A stretch of DNA of 64,000 nt from Zingiber officinale (lineage: Eukaryota; Streptophyta; Magnoliopsida; Zingiberales; Zingiberaceae), in assembly GCF_018446385.1 (NCBI RefSeq), contig NC_055999.1, positions 82,661,859-82,725,858 of the forward strand, written 5' to 3'. Numbering within the stretch: position 1 is the first letter of the stretch; the number at the start of each line of letters is the position of its first letter. The position numbers and the translations under genes are program-made. The notes under the pieces are model-generated. The model saw only the letters and a program-made list of their open reading frames with translations. It was not told the DNA's origin and did not search any database. Positions 20,176-34,352 of this stretch are shown here, piece by piece.

Positions 20176-22244
20176 ATGATTTAGAATTAATTTTGCAAAC
20201 GTTCAAGATATGGACCCAATATGTGATTTTTAAACTCTTTCCATTGTACTCGACTTCTCATACACTGTTGGAGACATGACACTCCAGCATCTACACTCCG
20301 AGTGTGACATCCATAGCACCATTGTCTGTGTAAAAAATTCAGAAAACAAATTGTTAGATACCTAGATTTGTAGCCATGATATCACTTGCCGGAGCTCAAG
20401 TAACATAGATCACTATTATGTTCTTTGAGAATTTAGATATGCCATTAACTTTATTTTTAGTAAAGTTAAAGCAGAGGAGAATGACTGTGATAACATGTTC
20501 AAACTGTCATTTAAAGAATAGAAGGAAACAAGTGGAGCCTATAAAACACAGTTGTCTGGAGAACTTTGATACTCAGGCTCTTTGTCTATCCTTTCCGAAC
20601 TCATTTGGACACTTGGCACTCCAAAACTACTTGAGACTCCAACTCTGACACGTTGACTATGTTGAAAAATTATTAGATGAGATGTCGGATGCTTAGATCC
20701 ATATGGGTGTTGAACACTCGTACAGGAGGCTCAAGGACTTTACCATGTGGGTATGCACTACGAAGAAAAGGAAGCTAGTTGTTCTAATCAAGCATTTAAA
20801 CACTGTGCCATATCCAATTGGCCTGGTCAGGTTAGTATGTGACATATTGTTTGATAGTACGAGCCAGTACAGGTTGATGCACTAAAGAAAAAACAAAGTG
20901 ACAGTGTTGGAGACCAAAGGTGGAGGCGGCAGGGAGAGAAGAATAGAATAAGGGTGGAGATTTACTGGAAAGTGAATAAGAAGGGGAGAATTGTAGAAGA
21001 TCATAGAAGAGAATGAAACAACCAGAGAAGAGAATTAGAAAGAATGGGAAAAGACATGAAAAGAATAAAGAATTGAGAGCGGAGAGAAGAAAAATAATCA
21101 AACAAAAAATCCTGGTTTTGACCAGTCCTACTGATCTCTATAATTGTAACTGTTGAACCATCTTACCTTACTACTCATTGTTGTTTGGTTCTAAAAACAT
21201 CCTTGTGATAAAATTTTGTTAACCAATCCAGAAAAGCATTAGCCTTGCATTTAAAATTTTAAAACTGAATCATTTTGAATGGCGAATGAATTTGCAATAG
21301 AAATGGTTCTTTGATCATAGGTGTGTTTTCTTTCTCTTGAAGCAATATGCATGTATTTTCTTTTTCTAAGTTAAACATTTGAAGAAGAATATTTAGTAAA
21401 TATGCAATGTAACTGCATGTGAACTTGTAGGTACAACTGATATGAGCATCCTTGGCTAATGAGTTTTTGACAAAAATCATGGCTAATTTATATATATGGC
21501 ATGAGTTACAAGGTGGCGTCAGGAGATCCCTTCCTTTCAGTTGAACAGTGAATACTGATTTTGGTTCAGATTTATGTTTGAGGACTGCTCTTCACCGAAT
21601 CAACTTTTCTAGGGAAGATATGAGCACAATGGTACAAGGGTATTGCTACATTAAAGTGAAATATAATAACTAAAATGGTTATAATTCTTAGCAAGTATTC
21701 TAGATATGAGATCAAGAGAACGTCTTCTTTTGTTTAACATAGGATAGGAATATGGTTATATGCATTGCAAAATTACTCAACGGATCTTGTTTGTTTGGTC
21801 AAGGCCTCGATTTTATTTATTTGAGTCCTTTCTGCCTAACATTTAAAATATTGATGTTTTCCTGTTGATTGATTCTTTTGTAGCTAAAATTTTGCATCAT
21901 CATTCAACTGTAGACAGACAATTCCAGCTGTCTTTTGTTTTCCTTTCTCATTTTAATGGAGAAATTGTCGAATTTTGTACTTTTGAACATTAAGGACATT
22001 TCTGGTAATGTCTGAGTTGCTGTTGCAGCCATGCATTCTAGTATTTGGTGATATCGACCAATTTATATAAAGATGAATGGCAGTTATTACTGCAATATTT
22101 CATTCGGTTGATCATGCTGATCAAAGTTCATATCAAAGGCATAGCCATTGTTGTCAAATTTGACAATGTTGTTTCCGGATTCAGTTTTAATTAGTCAACC
22201 TCGTTGCTATGTTTCTGACCTCTATTCTACTTCTATTCTTACAG
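20176..22244. other. Intergenic spacer
   Basis: No gene is supported. Short open frames at 20418-20648 and 20703-20885 have no protein-like signature. A purine-rich piece at 20890-21100 resembles degraded repeat DNA. Nothing else is recognised. Confidence 0.45.
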
Positions 22245-22812
22245 GACCCGCCATGCTGTCCTATTGAAACTACAACCATCAGGAGCCCTTTGCATAGGAC
22301 TGTGTTGACTGAAAATATACTCTAAAATGATTATCATTATCATAACATACTTGGTGCAAGAAACCATAACAATCTCCGTAATTTGAATAAGCCCTTCATG
22401 AGCTGGATGGACTAAGATGAATTTGATGATTTCTATGGTTTAAGCAATGAAATGTCTAGGTGCCAGATTAGTGCTGGTTTTTGTCCAGTTTCAATAGATT
22501 TGATAGAACTAACCATTGGACATTTTGTAGATCAGAATTTGAGCTATTGGTATTACCTTTTTTGTTATGTAAGCTTAAGGTTATATACATCAACTCCTGT
22601 TTAGGGCATGTATGTTGTATTACTTTGCAGACACTGTTGGTGGGAGCACTAACCATTGTGATCTCCCTTTGTTTGATCCTGAGGTTAAGGCTTCACGAAT
22701 ACAATCAAATATGTTGATGAATGAAGCAGTGTTGACAAACGAGAAAGATCATGTGGATGCTTTCTTTGTTTCTTCAGTGAAAAACAGATGCAAGCTAATG
22801 GACTTAGTTTGA
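22245..22812 (+). pseudogene. Possible exon remnants of an unidentified plant gene
   Basis: A pyrimidine tract ending ACAG at 22241-22244 looks like a splice acceptor. The following frame begins DPPCCPIETTTIRSPLHRT and then stops at TAA. Continuing in a shifted frame, 22320-22570 reads plausibly coding (for example GARNHNNLRNLNKP) with one more stop. A second acceptor (TTTGCAG, about 22630) precedes a 60-codon frame with GGSTNHCDLPLFDPEVKAS that ends at TGA 22810-22812. The codon-like character and splice signals suggest degraded exons, but I do not recognise the family and the reading may be chance. Confidence 0.22.
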
Positions 22813-23138
22813 ATGTGGGGAATTCGATGTTAAACAGAGACAGTATTATGTAAGGATCAAGTACAGTGCATGACTTTGTTTGTATTAGAAAACAGTATTC
22901 GGTCTCACTTTTATTCTTTACACCTCCCTTCTCAAGCAATTCCAGTACTCCCTGCAAAGACAACATGTTAAAGAATCAACCAACTTTTGATTGTAGAAAG
23001 CAAGGAGACATGATTCCAAGATTGTTAGCCCATCCCTGCAAGTAATTCCAGTCTATAAACTACAAACAATGCTTAATCTTCAAGATATGCGTAGCTTCTA
23101 CTTCTATAGTGACCATTAATCTTTTCAATAATTCAGAG

Positions 23139-25720
23139 ATGTCGAAGGCCACGCTCGTCAGCAAATTGGAGGCTGAGGCCAAGAACGGCAGTGGTAGCAC
23201 CGTACTCTCCGTCAACACTGCCGTTGGCGATGTGAAACTCAAAGCCTCCATCACCAATGCCCTGGCCCTGGCCTCATCCTTCGCCTTCTCGCTCGAGAAG
23301 CCCAGCTCCTTCTCCGTCAACTACTACTACTCGCCTGAAAAAGTAATCAACAACGTAGTTACAACTTCCATTGATTCTTCTAGCTGATTGTGATCAACAG
23401 GGGGAGGTTGACCTGCCAAACTTGGAGTTCAAGTTTGCGGACTCGGTGAAGGTGATGGGGAGGAAGGTGAGCCTGGCGTACATCCACGCGATGCAGAAGA
23501 GGAAGATGACGGTGGAGGGGTTGATGGAGTTGAACGAGGAGAATAAGGTGGCAGTGAGCCACGTGGTGGGCACCGAGGACTGCAAGCTCAGGTACACGTT
23601 CGCGCGACGCAAGTTGGTGGTGGTGGAGCCGGCGTACGACTTCAAGGACAGGGCATGGGCGGTGGCGGTGTCGAGGTCATTCGACAGCGGCGACGCCATG
23701 AGAGGGAGCTACGAGGCGAAGAACAGAAAGCTTGAGCTGGAGTGGAGCAGAACCTTCACGGATAAAGGATCCTTCAAGGTATAGCAACAAGATCCTTCTA
23801 TTGATACGAGCAAATGTGCCAAATTTCTCTCCTCCCTCTCCTTCGAAATTGAGAAATTAAGATCATAAATGAATTTTTATAGCAACAATTCTATTTTTCT
23901 GCAATTCTACAAAAGGTTATACTCTAACCCCGGAGACCCCATGCGGTCAGCTCCATAATCATCTACAATAAATCAAGAAATCGAGTAGGTAATCACGTGA
24001 AAAAGTATTTCCGCCGATTTCGATGGAAATTGACTCTTGTTCAATAATACAAATCTACCATGTGATGATCAACTTGACTATGTCCTGAGACTAAATTTTA
24101 TAGTAATAAAAAAAATAATTAATTAGGCTGGGAAACGTCAAGCCTGGGATGACCGGTCCGGTCTTACGAAAATTTTCCATTGACCACTAGGGTAAATCGG
24201 GAAGCGCTTGTAGCGAGTAGCCCAGAAGCTCATTATCCTTTAGTTACGTGTCCCATTTGGAGAAATTTTTTTTGCAAATTCACCATAACTGGGGCTCGAA
24301 TCGCGGGTACCTGGGTGACAACTTGGATGCCCTGTCACTGCGAGAGTAGATCCTTTGGACCGCTTTTTGCGGTCCAGAGGATGGATCACTGCATGCATTG
24401 GTCTATTTGAATGGACCATATCTATTAAACAAGTAGGATCCATTCAAAAAGACCAATAATCTTTAGTGGTCCATCCTTTGGACCGCAAAAAACGGTCCAG
24501 AGGATCTCGTCTATTGTCGCTGCATCATAGCCCCGGGGGCTTAATTTTTATAGCAACAAGAATGCATAAATGGTTTCATCATATTCACCTATAAAGCCAA
24601 AATGAAGCCATGATTGCCAGACACGGATGAGTTCATGAGATTTCCCAAAGTACATTTGTGGTTTCAACTCACCCATTTGACTTTCTCAAGTTCATCAAGT
24701 AGTTTGATTCGATGGATACAAGATAGTCAGATGATCAAGGTTAAGGACGGGTAAGTTTCTAAGATTCTAAAGAGTACACTCTTGTGCCCGAACATCATCT
24801 AAGATTAGCCAAGTAAAATTCAAACACTTGAATTATTTAAAAATAAATAGCACACCTATGATCTTTCCTTCCAATTCTGAACTTAAAGATGATAAAGAGA
24901 AGGATCGATCTCACTTTAGGCAAACTTTAGATGCGAATAAGAAAACTTGCTTAAAGTTTGTAAAAAGGCCCGGTGTTACACATACTAATTGTGTAACTAA
25001 TTGTGTGATGTAGTAGAAAGCATTCATACAAAAATGTGTATGGGTGATGATAATCACTCTTCCTATTGTCACATACTAATACATAATTTGTAATGTATTA
25101 GGTGTACTCATCATTTGCATATTCAAACACAGAATAGATTATCTAAACCATTTTATCAAACACTTCTTCATGTACATGCATGCATTCATTCAGAATGGTT
25201 GATCCAATATATTTTGGGATCAACTTTCAACGAATATAAAATATCTCATTAAGTATTTAACCTCCCATATAAAGAGTCAATGTACTAGGGCTTTTAGAGT
25301 GTGGAACTACCTTAGAGGGGCTGCTAAGATGATGACTTCATCTTTTGCTCTAATACATTCATTCTAAATACTAACCCAGCTATGCCCTTGGGGACAAGAT
25401 TGAGATGACTGAGTCACCTTATGCCGCATTCAAAATCTAAGTGAGATTTAGTCACAGTTAGTATTTGTTGTTCTCATCAAAGTGCCTTGGATTTAAATCA
25501 TACATTTGACATCAAAGTCCAATTTTATTCAATTTATAGTTGCTGGATTCATGATTTAATTAGTAGAGTTGCAAACTTAAAGACATTTAGTTAAATAAAA
25601 TTATAGGAACTACTTATATATTATGGTGTTCCATTGCAGATTTCTGCATCATTTATGAAGAAGGATCAAGAAATAATTCCAAAAATCATGGCTGAAAGCA
25701 CATGGAGCTGTAATCTTTGA
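23139..25720 (+). CDS. OEP24: Outer envelope pore protein 24 (OEP24), chloroplast
   Basis: Three exons give a 220-residue protein: exon 1 23139-23342, exon 2 23401-23778, exon 3 25640-25720. All splice sites are GT-AG and both introns are phase 0. Features matching OEP24 as remembered: AVGDVKLKASITNA near residue 30, FSLEKPSSFSV, EFKFADSVKVMGRKVSLAYIH, CKLRYTF, ELEWSRTFTDKGSFK and the C-terminal MAESTWSCNL. Family length is about 213. OEP24 is a beta-barrel, slightly cation-selective channel in the chloroplast outer envelope that passes sugar phosphates and similar solutes; no cleavable transit peptide is expected or seen. I chose the ATG at 23139 because the family starts close to this motif; an in-frame ATG at 23109 would add 10 residues. 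Intron 1 is only 58 nt; intron 2 is 1861 nt and holds two transposable elements. AATAAA at about 25776 may serve polyadenylation. Confidence 0.85.
24130..24345 (-). mobile_element. tRNA-derived SINE-like element in OEP24 intron 2
   Basis: Read on the minus strand there is a tRNA-like head: a GGGCATCCAAGTTGTCACCC region around 24335-24310 and a box B-like GATTCGAGCCCC near 24304-24293, followed by a non-tRNA body ending in a CTAGTGG/TTTCG-type region near 24170. The ordering (box A side, box B, body) fits a SINE. I recall similar elements in other monocots, but no target duplication could be identified, so limits are approximate. Confidence 0.5.
24348..24506. mobile_element. 159-bp multi-hairpin MITE-like element in OEP24 intron 2
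   Basis: The ends are inverted: AGATCCTTTGGACC at the left and GGTCCAGAGGATCT at the right. Each end itself forms a hairpin: left arm 13-14 bp around GGACCGC-TTTTT-GCGGTCC, right arm around GGACCG-CAAAAAA-CGGTCC. The middle folds as a third, longer stem pairing GGTCTATTTGAATGGA with TCCATTCAAAAAGACC. It has no coding capacity. It sits three bases beyond the SINE-like element. Another element at 40614-40772 has near-identical ends and the same length. A true MITE is inferred from structure only. Confidence 0.7.
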
Positions 25721-25934
25721 CTCCCATTGTAAGATTTTTCTTTTTTGTTATTTAATTTAATTTAGAATATCTTTAAATAAAATTCAGCAGTGTATTTTTA
25801 TAGAGTAATACTATTTTCCATAGAGTAATACTTTGTTGGTGCTTATTTAAGTCTGGTAAGATTTAAGAAACAACCACTACAACTAAATGTTATACTATCT
25901 CATTACGTGGGATCAACTATATAGATCTATATCA

Positions 25935-26133
25935 TTAGACTTTATTTCCTATTATATTACCTTCTATATTTAAATAAAATAAGTCATTAGACTTTATTTC
26001 CTATTATATTATCTTCTATATTTAAATAAAATTTATCTTATTTTATTAGTATTAACTAAGTCTTATTTCCTATTATATTATTTTCTATATTTAAATAAAA
26101 TTTATCTTATTTTATTAGTATTAACTAAGTCTT
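25935..26133. repeat. AT-rich tandem repeat, three units
   Basis: Units containing TTTCCTATTATATTA and TTCTATATTTAAATAAAA recur with spacings of 52 then 69 bases. The second and third copies also share TTATCTTATTTTATTAGTA; the first lacks it. Confidence 0.85.
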
Positions 26134-29100
26134 TTTTAACCTTTCTCATTTGATTTGATATGCTTATTTGTCATAATTTTACACTGTGTACATAGAGTAA
26201 TTATAAATGAGTTTCAATAGATGCAATCCAGACTTTTCTTTAATATTATCATTTCTTATCTATCCATCCTCGCATATCTGTACATCCACTTAACTTTTTC
26301 ATATATGCAATTCTCATTTTTTTTTTCCATATAACATATCAAATTTAACTATCATTTTGTAAAATTTTCCTTTAAATTTTAAAAATATTTTACAATAATA
26401 AAAAACACTTGGCGTTCTTTTTCAATTTCAACTATCCTATTTATATTTTATCCTATTTATATTTTATGTATGACATCTTCAGTGCCTCTACTTTTTGAAA
26501 AAAAAAAATAATTCTAAATATTTAAAGTTGACAATAAAAGATCCACAATAAATAAAAAACAAAAAAAAGTATACTTTTTTCTTTAACACATCCAAAGCTC
26601 ACCTGTCACATTCATAAAAAAAACAAAAAAATTATATATAAGTAAAATATATATATAAAAAGTTTATCTATCCAAACCTGATAAGCCAGAGGAACAATGA
26701 GACTTCACAAGTTGCAAACTTGTTTCTTTTGGAAGAAAGCCCAAGGGGAGTAAGACAGAAATTAGGATGCGTCGAAAATGCTTCAAGAACCAATCTTCTA
26801 GTTGACGAACAAGGAATATAAAGCATGAGCAATCCAAGCAACAAGAATATCGATCCTAAGGTTTACAGATTGTTCAAGTTATGCACCAAACTAGAACATG
26901 CATAATTACTTCTGTCCAGAAAGAACAAAGGTTATTGTTACAGGATTAGTGCTTAAACTCTCCAGTGTGGAGACTTTTTTTTTAAAAAAAATTGGTCATG
27001 AATTCAGATGGAGTAGCCTGCTTAGCTAAGGGCATTTCAATATCAGCAACTTGTTCCAATTTCTGATAGCAAGGATAACCATTCTGTCACTCACTTCAAA
27101 GAGCAAATTCCTATTGCATAGCCTGATCAAAATGTCAGGTATGGCACAGTCGAGTATGTACGATGAGAATCTAGTTCATCTGATTAATAGTGTGATTTAC
27201 CTCATCCACCAACCTAGAATATGAACTGTGAAAGAAAACAACTATTCAACCAATCACAGAAGTACCAAGCGATCACAAAAACATTAGTTACAGTACAATC
27301 AACCAAAGAAGACTACTTCCTGTAGTCTTTCAGTCTTTTGAAATAGTTGGAAAATAAATCAAGTAGAAAAATATATAAACCCAATTATAGAATAGTTGGA
27401 TCCAGTTTGACATTTTTGTTCATTTGGATTTAAATTTTTCACATCTCCACAATTCAAATTAGGTTTCTCATTAAATGGATTGCTATGATATTGATTCCCA
27501 AAAAATAGCAAGTACAGCTAGTTCATGAGCAACCAACAATTATCTATATATAGTTAGGTAGTAATAGTGTTAATATATATTTCTCCTAATTAAACTTTGT
27601 CATTCTTTCATCTCTCACTCGTTATCATTGCTTATATCTCTATTTAATATTGTCACTCTGACAGAGTGTTGACAACCTCATTGCTAGAACCTTGTTGCAC
27701 CACCATGCTATGTTGATCTCATCTCTCAATTCTATCTTGTTGTCATGGCTTTCTATTGCTCTCGTTCCTCACCCTCTTCAACTACCTCTGCTCCTTTCAG
27801 CAACGAAAAGAAATTTAAATGCCTGGTTATCTAATTTTTTTTAGGGCAAATCATTCATGTCAAAATTTTATTCTTAAATTTAACGACCACACTCTAAAAT
27901 TTTCTCACTACCTCACTGATGAAGAGGAAAGAAGCAAAACAAAACGCACAACAAAACTGTATTTCTTCTTGTTTTTTTGTGGAATATCAATAATATTGAG
28001 ATGATTGGAAATTCTAGGAAAACAGCATGATCTCAACCTATACTTTATCGAATCCGGGTTAGTATTCATGGATTTATTACAGGAAAGGAACAAAATAAAT
28101 CAGCAAAGGATCGATCAAGTCACTCGAGTTTCAATATCATGAGGTTGGATATTCCAATTTATGTTCCTTTTGTTGCATACCAGATAGCTGTTACGAAAAG
28201 TAGCTGAATGTCCCTTGAGAAACAAGTCCCAATTTTAGCTGCCAATTGAATACCAAAGCTAACTAATATGAAATACTCTTTCTGTAACATATTGGAGATG
28301 ATTACATGATTTATAATTACAGATTAATTTATAAGTAATTAGTACCCCTCCCCTATGAAGAACAGTGCTAGACGTTACAGCTAAATTTCATCCCTAAATT
28401 ATGTAGTTGTTTTACTTGTTAAATTGTGTTCTTATTATATAGTCTGAGGAATGGATGTTCCATTCATTACCTGGGTTTGTTATAACATTCTTGTTTGTTA
28501 GGAAAACCCCAAGATACTATGCTTTAACTGCTTCAATAATGGTATCGAATTTATGGAATTAACTGCATTCTACTCTGTTCATCACAAAATTAAGGAAGAA
28601 CAACTTCCTCAATTTTGAAACTTTGTTGTTTAGGCAAACATTTATCTCTAACAGGAATGTTAGAATCTAACTCCTCTATGCCTGTGAACTGAGGCTATTT
28701 GATCAAGATTTCAATTAGAGATTCTGTTACGCATGACCACCAAAGGAGTCTACAAATGTAGGCTACTAGAAGTTTTTGCTCAATGGGTGTCGAAGCCACC
28801 ATTCTATTCTAGTAACAGTTGGATGCATTGCCCTTACCAAAATTATGATTCAATAACCAGGAAGGTTCATGTTATAGTTAAAAGAGACAACAAACAACTC
28901 AAGTCATTGAATTTGATCCTAATAGATATATGGATGGCATCAAAGGATAAATATAATCAGCAGTGATCTAACAAACCATCTCTAAAGACGTAACAAAGCA
29001 AAGGTTGAAGTTGAGAACTCTGGTTTTAACCACAAATCACAAACAATAACTCACAAAGACAGTTTTACAGATGTTTTGGCTTTTACCGCTTAGATGTGTA

Positions 29101-29491
29101 TTACAACATTTATGAACATGCATATCGAGCCAAGCAAGTGAATATGCTAAAAACTAGACAAACTGACTACACAATTCTAGCAATGGCTTTGATTCTAAGA
29201 TATCTATGAAACTCTACCAGATCAGAAGAGAAAAGTCATCTTGGAAATCAAGAGTTCGGAATGAAAGGATTATTGAACCAAATGATTTTCAACTAGAGAA
29301 AGCAACAGCATTAACAGTAGAGTTGACATAATTAGCAATACATTCTTGGTAAAAGAAGGAATAAAAATTATAAAACACAGCTTTGTATGAAAAGTAACAG
29401 AAGTATGAATTGAACCACAATGGAGGAGATCACCTGTGCCATAGAAATGGAGGAAGCAGCTATTGTCATCTGTTCTTCCCATGAACATGAT
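26134..29491. other. Intergenic spacer between OEP24 and GGPPS
   Basis: About 3.3 kb of AT-rich DNA. I see A-runs and TA microsatellite-like stretches (26490-26660) and no frame with protein-like content or recognisable repeat ends. The last 200-300 bases are probably the 3' UTR and downstream region of the minus-strand GGPPS gene. Confidence 0.5.
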
Positions 29492-31010
<1,519 letters not shown>

Positions 31011-33639
31011 TTTAATCCAGTATATTTAAAAACAACAAAGTAAAATAATAATAATAATAATAAATAAATAATGACTAAAATAATTAGTTTTTTTTTATCT
31101 AAATTCTCATTCTAATTCTAAATTTTAAAATTATTCTAACTAAAACACCTTTATTAAAGAAATAATCTCATATAGATTAAAAAGTAAAAATAAACATAAA
31201 CAGAAAAATAACAACTCTGAAAAAGATAATCATTCAAAAACTCATTCCATCACTCTCACTAAACCAAAAAAGAAATAAAATTTTAAATTGACGAATCAAA
31301 ATCAAATAAAGATGATTTATCATTAAAAAATTTCTTCTCATCATCAAATGTGGCATATCACACCAATGCGCACATCAAATACATTACAAAATCCATGAAA
31401 GAAGTTTATATGTTGTTATAATTATAAAGTTGGTGCTCAAACATCTTATTATACCATATAAATCCAAAACCATTAACATTTAATGAGTGTCAACTATTAT
31501 TTTGCATGCAAAAAAAATGATAGATGTAGATTCTTCCAATGGATTGGATGAAATAAAAGAAGCACAAGACTTCAACAGCTTTACTTTCCAAAAAAATTAG
31601 GTTAAAGTCAAGCTTTCAATGATCATGTGAGTTTTTTTTTTATTTTTTGCTTTTCATTTTTTGTCTAGAAGTATCAAGTTACTTTCAGTAACAGGGTTTT
31701 GGCCATAATAACTTCAATGTTCAAAATTAGGATTTAGGTCAGCAAAGTAATGAATTATTTTGAACATTTACTATTTGTTTTTTCTTTTTAACTTCAAGTC
31801 AAAGGGAGTTAAATATTATTTTTTAAATATAACGAGCAAATTGCTATTTGATAGAAAACATAGAGGCCTTAAAGTTATTTAGCCTTGATTATATAATACA
31901 CCCTTAATCAATTTAACATAATTTATAAGTTGAACTCTCGTTTCTTTATATAGTCTAAGGACGGATGATAAGGAATGTCCAGAATGAATATACAATATTT
32001 AATATAATAGTTTCATGATTGTCTATAAGTGATAAATTTATTATAATAAGACAAAGATCAATTTTCTAACTCATATTCTTATGTAAAAACTCCTCTTACT
32101 CCTTAATTATTTAACAGTTCGTTATAAACTGACGATTTGAATATAATTACTTTGTACTATAATATATAATATATAATATGTAATATAATATAATATTGTA
32201 TTTTAATAATCAACCTACATAAATATTAAAATTAATATCATAATAATTTTTAAAATCAACATATACTACATAAATACAGTATCACAATAATATTATTCTA
32301 GTAATATCAATTTACGAGAAGGATAAATAGGAAACAAAAGTGTTCTTGAGAAAATCTTAAAAATAAATAAGTTTTTATATGAATTTCACAATTTTAAACG
32401 TTGCATAATGATGTTGTTGTGCAGATTTGGATTTGGTCCAATTAACTCAAATTTACGAAGAGATTTGGATTTCATACTATGTTTAAATTTATTTAAAAAA
32501 AAAGGGGACAATTTACCAAATAGCAAATCTAAGTTTTTGAATTAACCAAATGTTATATACTATTTTGGTATTCTACTCTCCTAAAAATCTGACTTTTTCT
32601 AATTTTTTTTTCTGTTCATTTATCACTCTCTCTTTTCTTTCTTCTCTCCTATGCATGTAATTTCCTACTTATTTTCTCTCTATTCTCTCAAGCATAGGCC
32701 ATTAAAGTCTATACCTAGAGTCCCAATATTATTAGGGCCATTGATTAAATAATTAAGTAAAGACATTAAAAAAATTTAATTGAGTCATTAATATTAATTA
32801 ATGATAGCATACACATTAATAAATATCATGCTAATCCATTAATGACATCTTATTAATTAATTCATTATTTCTATTTACACGTATCCTTATTTCCTAATAA
32901 TTACAATTAACCAAGATTTTATTTTATTTAATCTTATTTCCTCATAATTGTATTTAGCCAAGATTTTATTCTATTTAATTATATATCTTATAAAACTAAT
33001 AAACTCTTCCCTTCTCAATATCTCTAAAAAAAAACCCTAATTGTTCTTTCACCAATACTTCGTGCCTATTTCTTTTCTCCTCATTCATTTTGTATGTTTA
33101 TATTCTCTCGTCGGTGTCTTTTTTCTTTTCTCATCAATAATTTTGTACGTTTATGCTCTCTCGCCGGTGATACTCGGCCTTCTCCTCCATCACTGATAAT
33201 ATTTCTTTCTCACTTTTTCTTTTTCTTCCTCGATAATAACATGAATCAGAGATTTTTTTTATTTATAAACTTAAAATAAAATGCTTCATAAAAAAAAAAT
33301 CAAAATTAAAATTAATAAAGTTTTATTTACGTTCAATGTCTCAAAAAAATTAAATAATTTAACAATGTTAAAAAAAATTATCTAAATATTAGCGAGAAAA
33401 CTAAATTTTATATAAAAATAATATTTTATTTTTTAAAAAATAAATCAATTTTTTTAAAACAGGTCCTTGAGAAAAAAAATTTAAAATATATTAAAGGATT
33501 CTTTTTAATTTATTTTTGCCTAGGGCCTCAAAGAATCTTGAGACGGCCCGGATTCTCTTCTCTTACTTACTTCTTTCTATGAATGCATAATGTATGAATA
33601 ACATTTTATAATACTTAATTAATTTTCTATAACATTTTA
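31011..33639. other. AT-rich intergenic spacer with degraded transposon ends
   Basis: No gene is supported. Pieces at 32700-32760 and 33515-33552 carry the words 'gggcc' and 'gcctagggcctc...gacggcccgg', which resemble termini of non-autonomous plant DNA elements. Between them, around 33070-33180, a segment of about 60 bases (CTCTCTCGCCGGTG-like) is duplicated. The rest is A/T-rich. Confidence 0.35.
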
Positions 33640-33972
33640 ATACATTTAGAGAAGTCAAAATAAATAATGGATAACATATTTGAATTTCTTGTAATTCCAG
33701 AAATCCACAAGAACTTAAATAGATGCAATCTGAGATCTCTAGGTCTATTAATGGATTTTGACCGAAACTCACTGATGGACCTAAAGAACTCTGATTGCAC
33801 CCATATCAATTCTTGTGAATTTCTTGGGTTGCAAGGAGTTCAAATATGCTATTCATTGTTTATTTCAGCATCTCAAAGATATTAAAATGTAATAAGGAAG
33901 AATCGTCAAAATTCTCAATGTTGGGCCTGATATGGAATCGGGCATGATATAGAATGATATCAGGCTCATGTT
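33640..33972. mobile_element. Fold-back element, copy 1 (left arm shortened)
   Basis: A near-palindrome centred at about 33765. The arms contain the diagnostic words of this family: 'aataatggata.catatttgaa', a 'cagaaatccacaagaa' segment and 'tctctaggtc.atta.tgga' at the centre. The right arm is followed by GATATG/CATATC palindromic units. The left arm lacks the outer palindromic units, so this copy is partly deleted. Confidence 0.75.
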
Positions 33973-34352
33973 GGGCCTGATATGATTCCATATCAAGCAC
34001 AACATGGAGAATTATTATGATTCTTCCTTATTATATTTTAACACCTCCTAGAATCCAAAATAAACAATGGATAGCATATTTGTACTACTTGTAACCCCAG
34101 AAATTCATAGGAACTGAAATGGATGTAATCGGAACTCTCTAGGTCCATCAGTGGATTTCGATCAAAATCCACTGATGGACCTAGAGATCTTAGATTATTA
34201 CATCCATTTCAATTCTTGTGGATTTTCAGGGTTGCAAGGGGTTCAAATATGCTATCTATTATTTATTTTGGCTTCTTGGGGGTGTCAAAATATAATAAGA
34301 AAGAATCATCAAAAATCTTCACATTGAGCCTAATATGAAACCATATCAGGTC
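33973..34352. mobile_element. Fold-back element, copy 2 (full length)
   Basis: About 380 bp forming a nearly perfect palindrome centred at about 34161. The inner stem reads CTCTAGGTCCATCAGTGGAT on the left and its complement on the right with only a few unpaired loop bases. Outer ends carry TGATATGATTCCATATCA-type short palindromes. There is no coding potential. It is the best-preserved copy of the family. Confidence 0.85.

Noticed and set aside
20418-20648. 76-codon frame in the spacer
   Set aside because: No domain-like pattern, no splice context and no neighbouring coding evidence.
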